Source: Competibacteraceae bacterium UBA6584
GTDB lineage: Bacteria; Pseudomonadota; Gammaproteobacteria; Competibacterales; Competibacteraceae
DNA: 22,489 nucleotides
Assembly (NCBI GenBank): GCA_002433805.1
Contig: DJIW01000141.1
Coordinates: forward strand, 1 to 22,489
Direction: 5' to 3'
In this document: piece by piece, positions 1 to 8,492 of the stretch
Position numbering within the stretch: position 1 is the stretch's first letter
Layout: the number at the start of each line of letters is the position of its first letter
Position numbers and translations under genes: made by a program
Notes under the pieces: generated by a model
Told to the model about the DNA's origin: nothing
Databases searched by the model: none
The model's input: the letters and a program-made list of their open reading frames with translations, nothing else

Positions 1-33
1 TCCATTATGGCCTGAGAACATGGGGAAAACGTC

Positions 34-381
34 ATGAACGCGCTGCCTTCCGTCGGTTGCGAACCGATTGATCGAATGCTCTCGTCAATGGCCAGAACCA
101 ATCAAGTTCTGGTGGATCAGTTTGAGAAATTAGTGGACTTGCGGATGAACAGCCTCAAAGCCTATGTGGATTTGGGTTTGTCGCAGGCCAAGGTCATCCT
201 CAAGATCAGCGATGCTCGCGGTTTCGATGAATTTTTGGATAGCCAGTTTGCGGTATTGAGTTTTGTCAGCCATCAAATGGTGGACGATGGCCGGGCGCTG
301 GCCGAGTGGGGCATCGATGGTTCCAAGCAAGCGACCCGTTTGGCCCAGGAAAATGCCTTGCGCGTGCTGTTTAAGTATTGA
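34..381 (+). CDS. Phasin family protein (PHA granule-associated)
   Basis: This 115-residue protein is almost entirely amphipathic helix. It has the phasin pattern: an N-terminal stretch of alternating hydrophobic and charged residues (FEKLVDLRMNSLKAYVDLG), then a helix with QAKVILKI, and a C-terminal helix ending in FKY. There is no signal peptide or membrane segment. Family members coat polyhydroxyalkanoate granules in the cytoplasm and control granule number and size, so the gene implies that the cell stores PHA. The ATG at 34 follows a GGGGA ribosome binding site. The length is at the short end for phasins (usually about 110-190 residues). No PHA synthase is visible in the window, so its partners lie elsewhere. 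A generic helical protein is the alternative reading. Confidence 0.75.
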   Translation: MNALPSVGCEPIDRMLSSMARTNQVLVDQFEKLVDLRMNSLKAYVDLGLSQAKVILKISDARGFDEFLDSQFAVLSFVSHQMVDDGRALAEWGIDGSKQATRLAQENALRVLFKY

Positions 382-480
382 TGATGCCATCGAGGTCGGG
401 CGTCGTGACCGCGTCCGACTTTGATGGCGATGGGATTCGGATCTCCCCGATGAGCGATCCCTTGAGGGGCGTTGTCGGCG

Positions 481-1179
481 ATGCGGTATAAAGCGCTGGT
501 TTGCCTGGTGTTGCTGGGCGTGGCGGCTTCGGTTCGCGCGGAATATTTGGCGGGCGCAATGGCTTTCGCGCGCGGGGATTATCAAACCGCCCTGACGGAA
601 TGGCGGCCGCTGGCCGAGCGCGGTGAAGCCGAGGCGCAATTCAATCTGGGCGTGTTGCACGATAGCGGCTTGGGGACGGCGCAGGATCACGGCGAAGCCG
701 CCCGCTGGTACGAACGGGCCGCCGATCAAGGCCACTCCAAGGCGCAATTCAACTTGGCGGTGCTGTACGCCAACGGCCTGGGCGTGGCGCGCAATCTCGA
801 AGAAGCCGCGCGCTGGTACCGACAGGCGGCGATTCAGGATCAAATCGAAGCCCAGTTCAATTTGGGATTGCTCTATGAAGACGGCGCGGGCGTGGCGCAA
901 AGCGATGTCGCCGCCGCTTACTGGTACCGGCTGGCCGCCTACCAAGGCCATACCATGGCGCAAAACAACCTCGGCATTCTGTACGCCAACGGTCGGGGAA
1001 TGCCCCAGGATTTGGTGGCCGCCTATGCCTGGTACGAACTGGCGGCCAAACATCGCAATCTTAAGGCGAATACCAACCGCGACCGGCTGGCCGGGCAGCT
1101 GACTCCGCTGCAGCTGGAGGAAGGGCAGCGGATGGCCGTCGAATTTGCCAAGCGTTATCGGCCGTGGCCCCGGAATTGA
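481..1179 (+). CDS. Secreted Sel1-like repeat (TPR-like) protein
   Basis: The protein has 232 residues. A signal peptide covers about residues 1-18 (MRYKALVCLVLLGVAASVRA, with cleavage expected after Ala-Arg-Ala), so it should be periplasmic. Four Sel1 repeats follow, each with the signature A(E/K)AQ-NLG-LY-G-G and closing on AARWY or AAYWY. They form a stack of helix pairs that usually serves protein-protein binding. A short first repeat-like unit (GDYQTALTEWRPLAERG) precedes them. I chose ATG 481 over the in-frame TTG at 472 because the GAGGGG at 464-469 is well spaced only from the ATG. The gene ends 3 bp from the convergent SirB2 gene. A specific partner cannot be deduced. Confidence 0.85.
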   Translation: MRYKALVCLVLLGVAASVRAEYLAGAMAFARGDYQTALTEWRPLAERGEAEAQFNLGVLHDSGLGTAQDHGEAARWYERAADQGHSKAQFNLAVLYANGLGVARNLEEAARWYRQAAIQDQIEAQFNLGLLYEDGAGVAQSDVAAAYWYRLAAYQGHTMAQNNLGILYANGRGMPQDLVAAYAWYELAAKHRNLKANTNRDRLAGQLTPLQLEEGQRMAVEFAKRYRPWPRN

Positions 1180-1182
1180 GCG

Positions 1183-1566
1183 TTACCAGATGCCCGCGCC
1201 CGCCGGCGAACGGCTCAAGGCGACGCTGACGATATAGCCAAAGACCGCCAACGCGGCGATCCAGGCCGCCGCCCGGACCGGTTTGCTCGACCCGCGTTTG
1301 AGGGCGATGCTGCCCAGAACGATGTAAACGACCAAAGCCGCTACCTTGGCGGTCAACCAGCCGTGCACGAAAGGGTATTGATGCAGGATCGCGATCAATC
1401 CGAGCGCGCTTGCCAGCAGCACGGTGTCGATGACATGCGGCACGACCCGAACCCAAGGTCGCCGCAAGCGCGGCGAGTCGATCAGCATCCACACCCCGCG
1501 TAGGACAAACAGCGTGAAGCTCAGCGCCACGGCGGTGAGATGCAGGTGTTTGAGAGCGACATACAT
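1183..1566 (-). CDS. SirB2 family membrane protein
   Basis: A 127-residue protein with four hydrophobic segments, roughly at residues 8-28, 44-64, 70-90 and 101-121. The first contains LKHLHLTAVALSFTLFVLRG, the typical opening of the SirB2 family, and the second a conserved PHVIDTVLL. The His residues in these helices suggest membrane or haem/copper-linked roles, but the biochemical function of SirB2 proteins is not established. An AGGA ribosome binding site lies nine bases upstream of the ATG on the minus strand. It is convergent with the Sel1-repeat gene. HrpB lies upstream on the same strand, with a 114-bp gap in which I see no other gene. Confidence 0.85.
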   Translation of the reverse strand: MYVALKHLHLTAVALSFTLFVLRGVWMLIDSPRLRRPWVRVVPHVIDTVLLASALGLIAILHQYPFVHGWLTAKVAALVVYIVLGSIALKRGSSKPVRAAAWIAALAVFGYIVSVALSRSPAGAGIW

Positions 1567-1680
1567 AGGATGGATTCCTGGCGAAGAAACGGGGCCGGCT
1601 TGGCGAGCGCCGCGGTTTGGGGTTAATTGTAGGAAGGGCGGCGCGCGCTGTCCGGACGAATGGGTCGCTATCGAACCAGA

Positions 1681-4308
1681 TCATGGCCGAGCCAGCTCCT
1701 TGACGGGCCGCGCGCGCCGGGTGGGAACCGCCGTCCACGGATCCTCCGGCCAAGGATGTTTCGGGTAACGGCCTTTCAGTTCCTTTTTGACTTCCGGGTA
1801 AGTGCGTTCCCAGAAGCCGCGCAAATCCTGGGTCACCTGAATGGGCCGTTGGGCGGGCGATAGCAGGTGCAGCACCACCGGGATGCGGCCCCCGGCGACG
1901 CGCGGCGAATCGGCCAGTCCGAACAGTTCCTGCAACTTGACCGCCAGCACCGGCGGCTCGCCGGGCGAGTAGCGCAACCGGATGCGGGAGCCGCTGGGAA
2001 CTTGGAGATGGCTTGGAGCCAGTTCGTTCAGCCGCGCTTGCCGGTCGCGGTCGAGCAAATTGCGCAGCGCCGCCGCTAGTTCCAACCGTTGCAGATGCTC
2101 GCGCCGGGTGATTCCGTCCAGCCACGGCTCCAGCCAGTCTTCCAAATGCGCGGCCAGCCAGGCGTCGGCCAAATCCGGCCAGCCCTGTTGCGGGAACCAG
2201 CCGCGCAGCGATAGCGCCCGCGCGCGCCAGTCGCGCAGGTCATCGGTCCACGGCAGGCTTTCGATGCCCAGTTGGCGGACGCCTTCCCTCATCGCTCGAC
2301 GCAGCGTCGCGGGATCGGGGTCGTTCAGCGGCGCGCGATCGAGCGTCAATTTGCCCAACCGACGTTCGCGGTGGGCGGTAACCGCCTGCTGGCGCGCGTC
2401 CCAGCGGATTTCGCTGACGGTTTGAATGCGGCCGGCGAGGCGCCGTTCCAAATCGGCCGGTTCGACCGGAGCGGCCAGCCAAATCCGACCGTCGCTAGCG
2501 CCCGCGTCCAAGTGCGCCGCCGCCAGCCATTCGCGTTTGACCAGCGGATCGCCGTCGGTCAAGCGCGCGCCCCGACCGTTCGCCAGGCGATAGCGCTCGC
2601 CGCCGTCGCGCTGCTTGGCGATCCGGTCCGGATAAGCCAGCGCCAGCAGCAGCCCGACCGCCGTCGCCTCGATGGAGGTTTCACCAGACTCCAAGGGCAG
2701 CCGTTGCCGCCAGCGTCGGGCGACTTGTTCGATGCGGGCGCAGGCCGCCGGATCGGCTCCCCAGCGGCGCGCCCCGTCGCGACCGTCGCGGCGGAATGCC
2801 CTTAAAGCCTCCAGACGGACCGTCAGATCGCTGCCGTGGGGCTGCTCGCCGCGCAGCGGATCGCGTTCCTCCAGCAGCGCCGCCAGATCGGCGGCCAACG
2901 CGCCTAAGCCGAGCGCCGCGCCGCCGCGCAGCAGTTGAGCCAGGCGCGGATGGGCCGGCAGCTCGGCCAGAGCTTGACCGGCCGGCGTGATCCGGCCTTG
3001 CGGGTCCAGCGCCTCCAAGTCGATTAATAAATCCCGCGCTTGGGCCAACGCGCCGGCGGGCGGCGGGTCGAGCCACGCCAGCGCCCCGGCGTCGTTCACG
3101 CCCCATCGGGCCAATTCCAGGGCCAGCGGCGCCAGATCGGCTTCGAGGATTTCCGGAATCCGGCGCGGGCGCAACCGCCGTTGGGCGGCTTCGCTCCACA
3201 GCCGATAGCAAACCCCCGGACCCAGCCGCCCCGCCCGGCCGGCGCGCTGTTCGGCGGCGTCGGCGCAGACGCGCGCGGTCTCCAGACGGGTCAGACCGCT
3301 GCGCGGATCGAAGCGCGGCAGGCGGGTCCAGCCGGAATCGATCACCACGCCGATGCCTTGGATGGTCAGGCTGGTTTCGGCGATGGGGGTGGCGAGTACG
3401 ATTTTGCGCCGGCCGGCGGGATCGGGCTGGATGGCCCGTTGTTGGTCGGCGTCGGGCAAATCGCCGTAGAGCGGGCGCAAAATCAGATCGGCGCAAGCCG
3501 GTTCCGTCTCCAGCCGGCGCAGGATCTGGCGGATTTCGCCGCCGCCCGGCAGAAACACCAGCAGATCGCCGCGATCTTGGGCCAGCGCGCCCAATACGGC
3601 GCGGACCACGACATTGAAATCGAGCCCCTCGGGGTCGCGCGGCGCGTACCGCAGCGCGACCGGATGCGCGCGACCCTCGCCGCCGAGGACGCGCGCATCG
3701 CCCAGCAGCCGCGCCAGCGGTTTGCCGTCCAGCGTCGCGGACATCACGATCAAGCGCAGGTCCTCGCGCAAGCTTCGCCGGCTGTCCAGGCACAGCGCCA
3801 AGGCCAGATCGGCGTGCAGGCCGCGCTCGTGAAATTCATCGAAGATCACCGCGCCGACGCCCTCCAGGGCGGGATCGCGTTGCAGCCGGCGGGTCAGGAT
3901 GCCCTCGGTCAGCACTTCGATGCGGGTTTGCGGCGAGACTTGACGGTCGAAGCGGGTGCGATAGCCCACGGTGCGGCCGAGCGGTTCGTCCAGCTGTTCG
4001 GCCATCCGCCGCGCCGCCGCCCGCGCCGCCAGCCGGCGCGGCTCCAGCAATAAAATCTTTCGGTCCGCCAACCACGGCGCGGCCAGCAAGGCCAGCGGCA
4101 CGCGGGTGGTTTTGCCCGCGCCGGGCGGGGCCTGCAACACCAAGGCGGTGGTCTGGCCCAGGGCGTCGAGAATCGCCGGCAGCAGGGCGTCGATGGGTAG
4201 GGCGGAGCTTTCGACCGGCGCTGACAAGGAGTGGTCTCGGATCAGGGTTCGATGAAAACGGCGGACGCCGGAGCGGGAAGCGCCGCCACGTTGCGCCGCG
4301 GGATGCAT
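1681..4308 (-). CDS. hrpB: ATP-dependent DExH-box RNA helicase HrpB
   Basis: A full-length HrpB of 875 residues (the E. coli protein is about 810). It has Walker A APPGAGKTT at about residues 60-68, the DEFH box (FDEFHERGLHADLAL), the SATLDG motif III and the QRAGRAGRLGPGVCYRLW motif VI. Helicase-associated domains and the C-terminal HrpB domain follow, including the family pattern near LRYSPGEPPVLAVKLQELFG. It acts on RNA in the cytoplasm; its bacterial substrate is not firmly known. The start is uncertain. ATG 4308 gives an Arg-rich leader unlike the family, and a TTG at 4227 would give an N-terminus of normal length. Neither has a clear ribosome binding site. The gene is transcribed alone and divergently from the DUF2173 operon. 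Confidence 0.95.
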   Translation of the reverse strand: MHPAAQRGGASRSGVRRFHRTLIRDHSLSAPVESSALPIDALLPAILDALGQTTALVLQAPPGAGKTTRVPLALLAAPWLADRKILLLEPRRLAARAAARRMAEQLDEPLGRTVGYRTRFDRQVSPQTRIEVLTEGILTRRLQRDPALEGVGAVIFDEFHERGLHADLALALCLDSRRSLREDLRLIVMSATLDGKPLARLLGDARVLGGEGRAHPVALRYAPRDPEGLDFNVVVRAVLGALAQDRGDLLVFLPGGGEIRQILRRLETEPACADLILRPLYGDLPDADQQRAIQPDPAGRRKIVLATPIAETSLTIQGIGVVIDSGWTRLPRFDPRSGLTRLETARVCADAAEQRAGRAGRLGPGVCYRLWSEAAQRRLRPRRIPEILEADLAPLALELARWGVNDAGALAWLDPPPAGALAQARDLLIDLEALDPQGRITPAGQALAELPAHPRLAQLLRGGAALGLGALAADLAALLEERDPLRGEQPHGSDLTVRLEALRAFRRDGRDGARRWGADPAACARIEQVARRWRQRLPLESGETSIEATAVGLLLALAYPDRIAKQRDGGERYRLANGRGARLTDGDPLVKREWLAAAHLDAGASDGRIWLAAPVEPADLERRLAGRIQTVSEIRWDARQQAVTAHRERRLGKLTLDRAPLNDPDPATLRRAMREGVRQLGIESLPWTDDLRDWRARALSLRGWFPQQGWPDLADAWLAAHLEDWLEPWLDGITRREHLQRLELAAALRNLLDRDRQARLNELAPSHLQVPSGSRIRLRYSPGEPPVLAVKLQELFGLADSPRVAGGRIPVVLHLLSPAQRPIQVTQDLRGFWERTYPEVKKELKGRYPKHPWPEDPWTAVPTRRARPVKELARP

Positions 4309-4420
4309 TTCGCTGCCGCTTTGACTATGTTATTGAATGTAGAGTGCGTGGTTCAGGCGATTTTCCCTCGCTCGCGCACCGATCCATCATACGCCAGCCC
4401 TTACTTGAGGACATCACTGG

Positions 4421-4777
4421 ATGAGCATCGTGACCGACCTGCTGGCCAAACCCGGGGTGATCGCCGCCGGCGAATACGCCTATCGGGGCGACCGTTTTTC
4501 CTACCGGGGGGAATTGAGCGAAAACCACGCCCGCGTGGCCTCCATCATGTGCCGCGCCACCACCATGAGCGTTAACATGGAAGCCAGCATGCTGGAAGCC
4601 TTGCAGCCGCTCAGCGGCTTGTTACCGCCGCGCGGCTGGTTGGTGCACGGTCCCGGGTATACCGTCTGCGTGGTCGCCAACGTCTTTTGTCTGCTCGACA
4701 ACCGCAAAGGTTCGATCAACGATCTCGTCGGCTTCATGTGCCAGGCGCTGGCCGCCATTCCTTCCGACATGATCTGA
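4421..4777 (+). CDS. DUF2173 family protein, first of three tandem copies
   Basis: A 118-residue soluble protein. It has the DUF2173 opening LLAKPGVIAAGEY, a central Cys/Met-rich helix (ASIMCRATTM), and the family's closing block PRGWLVHG...VCVVANVFCLLDN. There is no signal peptide or membrane segment. The fold expected for this family is small alpha/beta, reminiscent of roadblock/profilin-like domains, but no function is established. GAGGA lies eleven bases before the ATG. It leads a three-gene operon: a 45-bp gap to the second copy, which overlaps the third by four bases. The three proteins are clearly paralogous but strongly diverged, which suggests a hetero-oligomer rather than recent duplication. 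Confidence 0.8.
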   Translation: MSIVTDLLAKPGVIAAGEYAYRGDRFSYRGELSENHARVASIMCRATTMSVNMEASMLEALQPLSGLLPPRGWLVHGPGYTVCVVANVFCLLDNRKGSINDLVGFMCQALAAIPSDMI

Positions 4778-4822
4778 ACCCGCCTCGATTAGACCGCTGA
4801 AGGGACAAGGAGAACAATACGC

Positions 4823-5224
4823 ATGACCACACTTGACGATTTGATGAAATTGCCCGGTGCGATGGCCGCTTTCGAATTCCGGGGCAGCGGGGAAATGCTG
4901 GAGCACCGCATCGCTTACCCCGATCGGATCAACGAATCCACTCTCGATCTGTTGGCGCACATGTGCGCGGCCAATCTCAGCATCGCCACCATGCAGGCGC
5001 GCGGGTGGGAGAAGGTGACGGGGATGGAGGGGTTTTATCCGATCCAGGAATTCACCTTGATCGGCTTTGATTGGTCGGTGGTGGTCAGCGGCCTGCAGCG
5101 CGAACAGTACAAACAAGCCGGCAAATTCAGTCTGCCGCCGTTCATGGGTGTGGTCCTGGCCAACGAATCCGCCGATTATGAGGCCGCCTTCGGGCTCTTG
5201 GAGCGGAAGGAGCCGGTCCCATGA
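4823..5224 (+). CDS. DUF2173 family protein, second of three tandem copies
   Basis: A 133-residue paralogue of the preceding gene. It opens with LDDLMKLPGAMAAFEFRGSG, matching the family N-terminus, and then has the helix LLAHMCAANLSIATMQARGW, which aligns with the Cys/Met helix of copy one. It is longer in the middle (a QREQYKQAGKFSLPPFMG insertion), and its closing strand reads GVVLANESADYEAAFGLL instead of the ANVFCLLDN type of the other two. AAGGAG lies just upstream (4808-4813). Its TGA overlaps the ATG of the third copy (ATGA at 5221-5224), which implies coupled translation and fixed stoichiometry. Function is unknown. Confidence 0.75.
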   Translation: MTTLDDLMKLPGAMAAFEFRGSGEMLEHRIAYPDRINESTLDLLAHMCAANLSIATMQARGWEKVTGMEGFYPIQEFTLIGFDWSVVVSGLQREQYKQAGKFSLPPFMGVVLANESADYEAAFGLLERKEPVP

Positions 5225-5559
5225 GCATGATCCGGCGCTTGTTGGCTTTGGACGGCGTCAACGTGATCTGCCATTTTCGCGATGACGGCTACCTGATTGA
5301 GGGCTACGGCCTGATGAGCCACAACGACATGGGCCGCCTGGCGCAGTTCGCCCGCGATTACCGACGGATCGCGCAAGGCAACGCCGACCAGCTTGCGATG
5401 TTCAGCGGGATGCGGGGATGGACCCCGCCTCACGGCTGGATTATCCGTGGAGCGACACAATCGCTGTGCGGTGTTGCTAATTTGGTATGCGTCGTGGACA
5501 GCACCGGCGCACCGTTGAACGAGATTTTAATGGAATTGCGCGAAGTATCGCATTGGTAG
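5221..5559 (+). CDS. DUF2173 family protein, third of three tandem copies
   Basis: A 112-residue paralogue. The family opening is present as IRRLLALDGVNVICHFRDDG, and the closing block PPHGWIIRG...LCGVANLVCVVDSTGAPLNEIL aligns closely with copy one (PRGWLVHG...VCVVANVFCLLDN). The start is fixed by a four-base overlap with the stop of copy two, and the GGAGCC run just upstream can serve as ribosome binding site. No signal peptide or transmembrane segment is visible. No intrinsic terminator is obvious after it; the next gene has its own promoter within 40 bp. Function is unknown for the family. Confidence 0.75.
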   Translation: MSMIRRLLALDGVNVICHFRDDGYLIEGYGLMSHNDMGRLAQFARDYRRIAQGNADQLAMFSGMRGWTPPHGWIIRGATQSLCGVANLVCVVDSTGAPLNEILMELREVSHW

Positions 5560-5570
5560 CTCTTGAATTA

Positions 5571-5598
5571 TTCACAATGAAGCCCATCTAAGTATAAT
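5571..5598 (+). promoter_or_regulatory. Sigma70-type promoter of the L,D-transpeptidase gene
   Basis: TTCACA (5571-5576, five of six consensus bases) and a perfect TATAAT (5593-5598) are separated by 16 bases. The surrounding 5560-5660 stretch is AT-rich against a GC-rich background. Transcription would start near 5605, giving a leader of about 108 bases before the ATG at 5713. Confidence 0.6.
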
Positions 5599-5712
5599 AA
5601 GGGTCTCAATCGCTGTTGTTTTTAATGCCTAAATCAGTGGCTTTTTTGATACTCTGTTGGTATGCTGATACATCATTATAAGTCCTCTCAGCGTTTCAGG
5701 GTGTTGGCGTTT

Positions 5713-7617
5713 ATGTCAAAGCGGATCGTTTTTTCCATACTGGTTTCCACGCTATTAGGCGCATGCGCGCTTGATTCCATGCTGGTGGCCGCGCAACAAG
5801 TAGTCCCCGGTGGGCCGCCACCCGCCCGGACTCCTGTTGTCGGCCCGGCCGCTCCATCGCGTCCTGAAGCGGTCCCCACCGTGGCGAGCTTGCAAGCGGA
5901 GCAGGAAAGCTCGGCCCAGGACGAGATCGAGCCCGAGACGGCGATCAAGGCCGAGGCGGGCCCGCATGAGGACGTCGCCGCCGCGCCGCCGCCGTTGCCG
6001 CCCTGTCCGGCCGATGACGGCGCGCCGCAAACCCGGATCGCGGCGCAAATTTGCCAGCACGTCCGCGCCGAGCCTCCGCCGGCCCGGATCGTGGTGCAGT
6101 CTCGCGAGTTGCGCAAGCTGAACTATCTGATTCCTTTCTACGCCCAACGCAACTATCAGGCTGCCTGGTTAGATCGGCGGGCCCGGCCGACGCCGGCGGC
6201 GGCGGAGTTGCTCGGCGCGTTGGGCGAGGCCGACCAAGAAGGCTTGCGCGCGTCGGATTACGGTCGCGAGGGCTTGCAAAAATTGGAAACCGCGCTCCAA
6301 CAGGGCGGGGCGGCCGACGCCAAGACGCTGGCGGAGTTTGATTTGTTGTTTACCGACGCTTATTTGAGCTACGGCTCTCATCTGCTGGCAGGTCGGTTTT
6401 CGCCCCTCAAGCTCGATCCCGAATGGGCGATCAAACCCCGCTCTCGCGATCTCGCGCAGGTGTTGAACGAGGCGCTGTCGGGCGGCAGCGGCAAAATCGC
6501 CGAGTCGCTGCGCGATCTCCCGCCGAAATCCAAGGGCTATACTCAGTTGCGCGAGGTGTTGCAGCGCTATCGCAAGGTCGAGCACGCCGGCGGCTGGCCC
6601 ACGGTGGGCGCGGCGTTGGGGGTTGGCGCCCAAGGCGCGCAGGTGCGGAATTTGCGCGCGCGCTTGCAAGCCAGCGGCGATCTGACCGAAGCGGACGCCA
6701 GCAATAACCCGGTCTACGACAAAGCGGTCAGCGACGCGGTGCGCCGCTTTCAGAAACGGCACGGCCTGGGGGAAACCGGAACGGTCAACGGCGCGACCTT
6801 GACCGCCTTGAATGTGCCGCTTTCCCAACGGATCCGGCAGGTTGAACTGAATCTGGAACGCTGGCGCTGGCTGCCCGATGAATTCGGATCGCGCTACATT
6901 CTGGTCAACATTCCCAACTTCAAGATGAACGTGATCGAGGACGGCAAGCCGGTGATGGAGGCCAAGGTGGTGGTGGGTCGGGAAGAACGCCAGACCCCGA
7001 CCTTTACCGCCAACATGGCCTATCTGGTGATGAGCCCGAAATGGTATGTGCCGCGCTCCATCGCCGTGAAGGATAAATTGCCGCAGCTCAAGCGCAACCC
7101 CTATTCCCTGGCCCGTCAGAACATCCGCATCTACAACAGCGCCGGGCAGCAAATCAATCCGGGGGCGGTCAACTGGAAAGCGATCGGCAAGGACAATTTC
7201 AATTACCACCTGCGTCAGGACGCCGGCCCCCGCAACGCGCTGGGCGGGATCAAATTCATGTTCCCGAACCCCTACAACGTCTACTTGCACGATACCCCCA
7301 CGCGCGGTTTGTTCAGCCAAAACCAGCGGACCTTCAGCTCCGGGTGCATCCGGCTGTCCAATCCGGTGGAACTGGCGGAATACCTGCTCAAGCACGATCC
7401 GAAATGGAACCGACAGACGATCAAGGCCGCCGCCGCCAGCGGCAAGCAGCGGATCGTGAACCTGCCGCAACAGGTTCCGGTGTATTTGCTGTACTGGACC
7501 GCCTGGGTGGACGAGAACGGTCTGACCCATTTCCGGGGGGATATTTACAACCGCGACAAGCCGATGGTGCGCGCTTTGTATCAGGACGGTGGAACGCCCC
7601 GCAGCAAAGGCGCGTAA
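5713..7617 (+). CDS. YcbB/LdtD-type L,D-transpeptidase, predicted lipoprotein
   Basis: This enzyme should form 3-3 cross-links in peptidoglycan in the periplasm. From ATG 5713 it has 634 residues. It starts with MSKRIVFSILVSTLLGAC, a short lipoprotein signal whose lipobox LGAC places the lipidated Cys at residue 18. The +2 residue is Ala, so by the Lol rule it goes to the outer membrane. A Pro/Ala/Glu-rich linker of about 90 residues follows, then the L,D-transpeptidase scaffold domain, a peptidoglycan-binding motif (VSDAVRRFQKRHGLGETGTV) and the YkuD catalytic domain with HDTP...TFSSGCIRLSNP (nucleophile Cys545). An upstream ATG at 5662 is in frame but has no ribosome binding site and would bury the lipobox. 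It is followed by its own terminator, so it is monocistronic. Confidence 0.92.
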   Translation: MSKRIVFSILVSTLLGACALDSMLVAAQQVVPGGPPPARTPVVGPAAPSRPEAVPTVASLQAEQESSAQDEIEPETAIKAEAGPHEDVAAAPPPLPPCPADDGAPQTRIAAQICQHVRAEPPPARIVVQSRELRKLNYLIPFYAQRNYQAAWLDRRARPTPAAAELLGALGEADQEGLRASDYGREGLQKLETALQQGGAADAKTLAEFDLLFTDAYLSYGSHLLAGRFSPLKLDPEWAIKPRSRDLAQVLNEALSGGSGKIAESLRDLPPKSKGYTQLREVLQRYRKVEHAGGWPTVGAALGVGAQGAQVRNLRARLQASGDLTEADASNNPVYDKAVSDAVRRFQKRHGLGETGTVNGATLTALNVPLSQRIRQVELNLERWRWLPDEFGSRYILVNIPNFKMNVIEDGKPVMEAKVVVGREERQTPTFTANMAYLVMSPKWYVPRSIAVKDKLPQLKRNPYSLARQNIRIYNSAGQQINPGAVNWKAIGKDNFNYHLRQDAGPRNALGGIKFMFPNPYNVYLHDTPTRGLFSQNQRTFSSGCIRLSNPVELAEYLLKHDPKWNRQTIKAAAASGKQRIVNLPQQVPVYLLYWTAWVDENGLTHFRGDIYNRDKPMVRALYQDGGTPRSKGA

Positions 7618-7635
7618 TCGCGTCGGACTAGCATC

Positions 7636-7670
7636 AATCCCCCGACCGCATCGCTCGGGGGATTTTTATT
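7636..7670 (+). terminator. Rho-independent terminator after the L,D-transpeptidase gene
   Basis: A ten-base-pair stem (AATCCCCCGA at 7636-7645 with TCGGGGGATT at 7655-7664) closes a nine-base loop and runs into TTTTTATTT. It separates the transpeptidase from the truA operon. Confidence 0.9.
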
Positions 7671-7685
7671 TCAGCGGGGCGGCGG

Positions 7686-8492
7686 ATGCGGGTGGCGTTG
7701 GGAGTGCAATATGACGGCTCGGCATTTCGCGGCTGGCAAGCGCAACGGCCGGAGCTAAGAACGCTCCAGGGTGTTTTGCAGCGGGCGCTGGCCCAGGTCG
7801 CGGATCATCCGGTCGGCCTGATCTGCGCCGGGCGCACCGACGCCGGGGTTCACGCTCTCGGTCAGGTGGTGCATTTCGAGACCGACGCCATCCGCTCGAA
7901 TCGGGCCTGGGTCTTGGGGGGTAACGCCAACCTGCCGTCGGATCTCAGCCTGAGTTGGGCTTGCGCGGTGCCGGAGGATTTTCACGCCCGGTTTTCAGCG
8001 CAGGCCCGGCGTTACCGGTATCTGATTTTCAACCAAGCGCACCGGTCGGCGTTGTGGCGGGGCCGGGCCGCGTGGTGCCACCGGCCGCTGGATGCCGGCC
8101 GGATGTGGGCCGCCGGTCAGAGCTTGATCGGCGAGCACGATTTTAGTTCGTTCCGCGCCGCCGAGTGTCAGGCTCGCCACCCGCGCCGCGACCTCCGCGA
8201 GCTGACCGTCCGCCGTCAGGGCGACGGGGTGGTGCTGGAGGTGGAAGCCAACGCATTCTTGCACCATATGGTGCGCAATATCGCCGGCGTGTTGATGGCG
8301 ATCGGCGCGGGCGAGCGACCGGTCGAATGGGCGCGAGAGGTGCTGGAACAGCGCGACCGCACCCAAGCCGGCGTGACGGCCCCGGCCGAAGGTTTGTATT
8401 TGCTGGCGGTGCGTTACCCACCGCGCTTCGGCTTGCCGCCCCCCCCGGCGACCGCGCCGGGATTCGTGACATCCAGCGAGGAGCCTGACTGA
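7686..8492 (+). CDS. truA: tRNA pseudouridine(38-40) synthase TruA
   Basis: A 268-residue TruA, the usual size. It isomerises U38, U39 and U40 in the anticodon arm of many tRNAs. The catalytic Asp is residue 52 in the motif AGRTDAGVHALGQV. Other family blocks are the N-terminal VQYDGSAFRGWQ, the FHARFSAQARRYRY core and the C-terminal FLHHMVRNIAGVLM. The extra C-terminal tail after AVRYPP is Pro-rich and probably disordered. The gene starts 16 bp after the preceding terminator, with GGGGC as a weak ribosome binding site. Its TGA shares one base with the ATG of the thioesterase gene, so the two are translationally coupled. Confidence 0.97.
   Translation: MRVALGVQYDGSAFRGWQAQRPELRTLQGVLQRALAQVADHPVGLICAGRTDAGVHALGQVVHFETDAIRSNRAWVLGGNANLPSDLSLSWACAVPEDFHARFSAQARRYRYLIFNQAHRSALWRGRAAWCHRPLDAGRMWAAGQSLIGEHDFSSFRAAECQARHPRRDLRELTVRRQGDGVVLEVEANAFLHHMVRNIAGVLMAIGAGERPVEWAREVLEQRDRTQAGVTAPAEGLYLLAVRYPPRFGLPPPPATAPGFVTSSEEPD

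Noticed and set aside
1061..2125. Minus-strand frame overlapping SirB2 and the end of hrpB
   Set aside because: Arg/Pro/Ala-rich shadow translation; both overlapped genes have clear family evidence.
3040..4053. Plus-strand open frame of 337 codons within hrpB
   Set aside because: Antisense to the helicase motifs of HrpB; Gln/Arg/Ala-rich with no recognisable fold.
6169..7530. Long minus-strand open frame (453 codons) inside the L,D-transpeptidase gene
   Set aside because: It mirrors the codon pattern of the real gene, shows no domain and crosses the catalytic-domain coding region.
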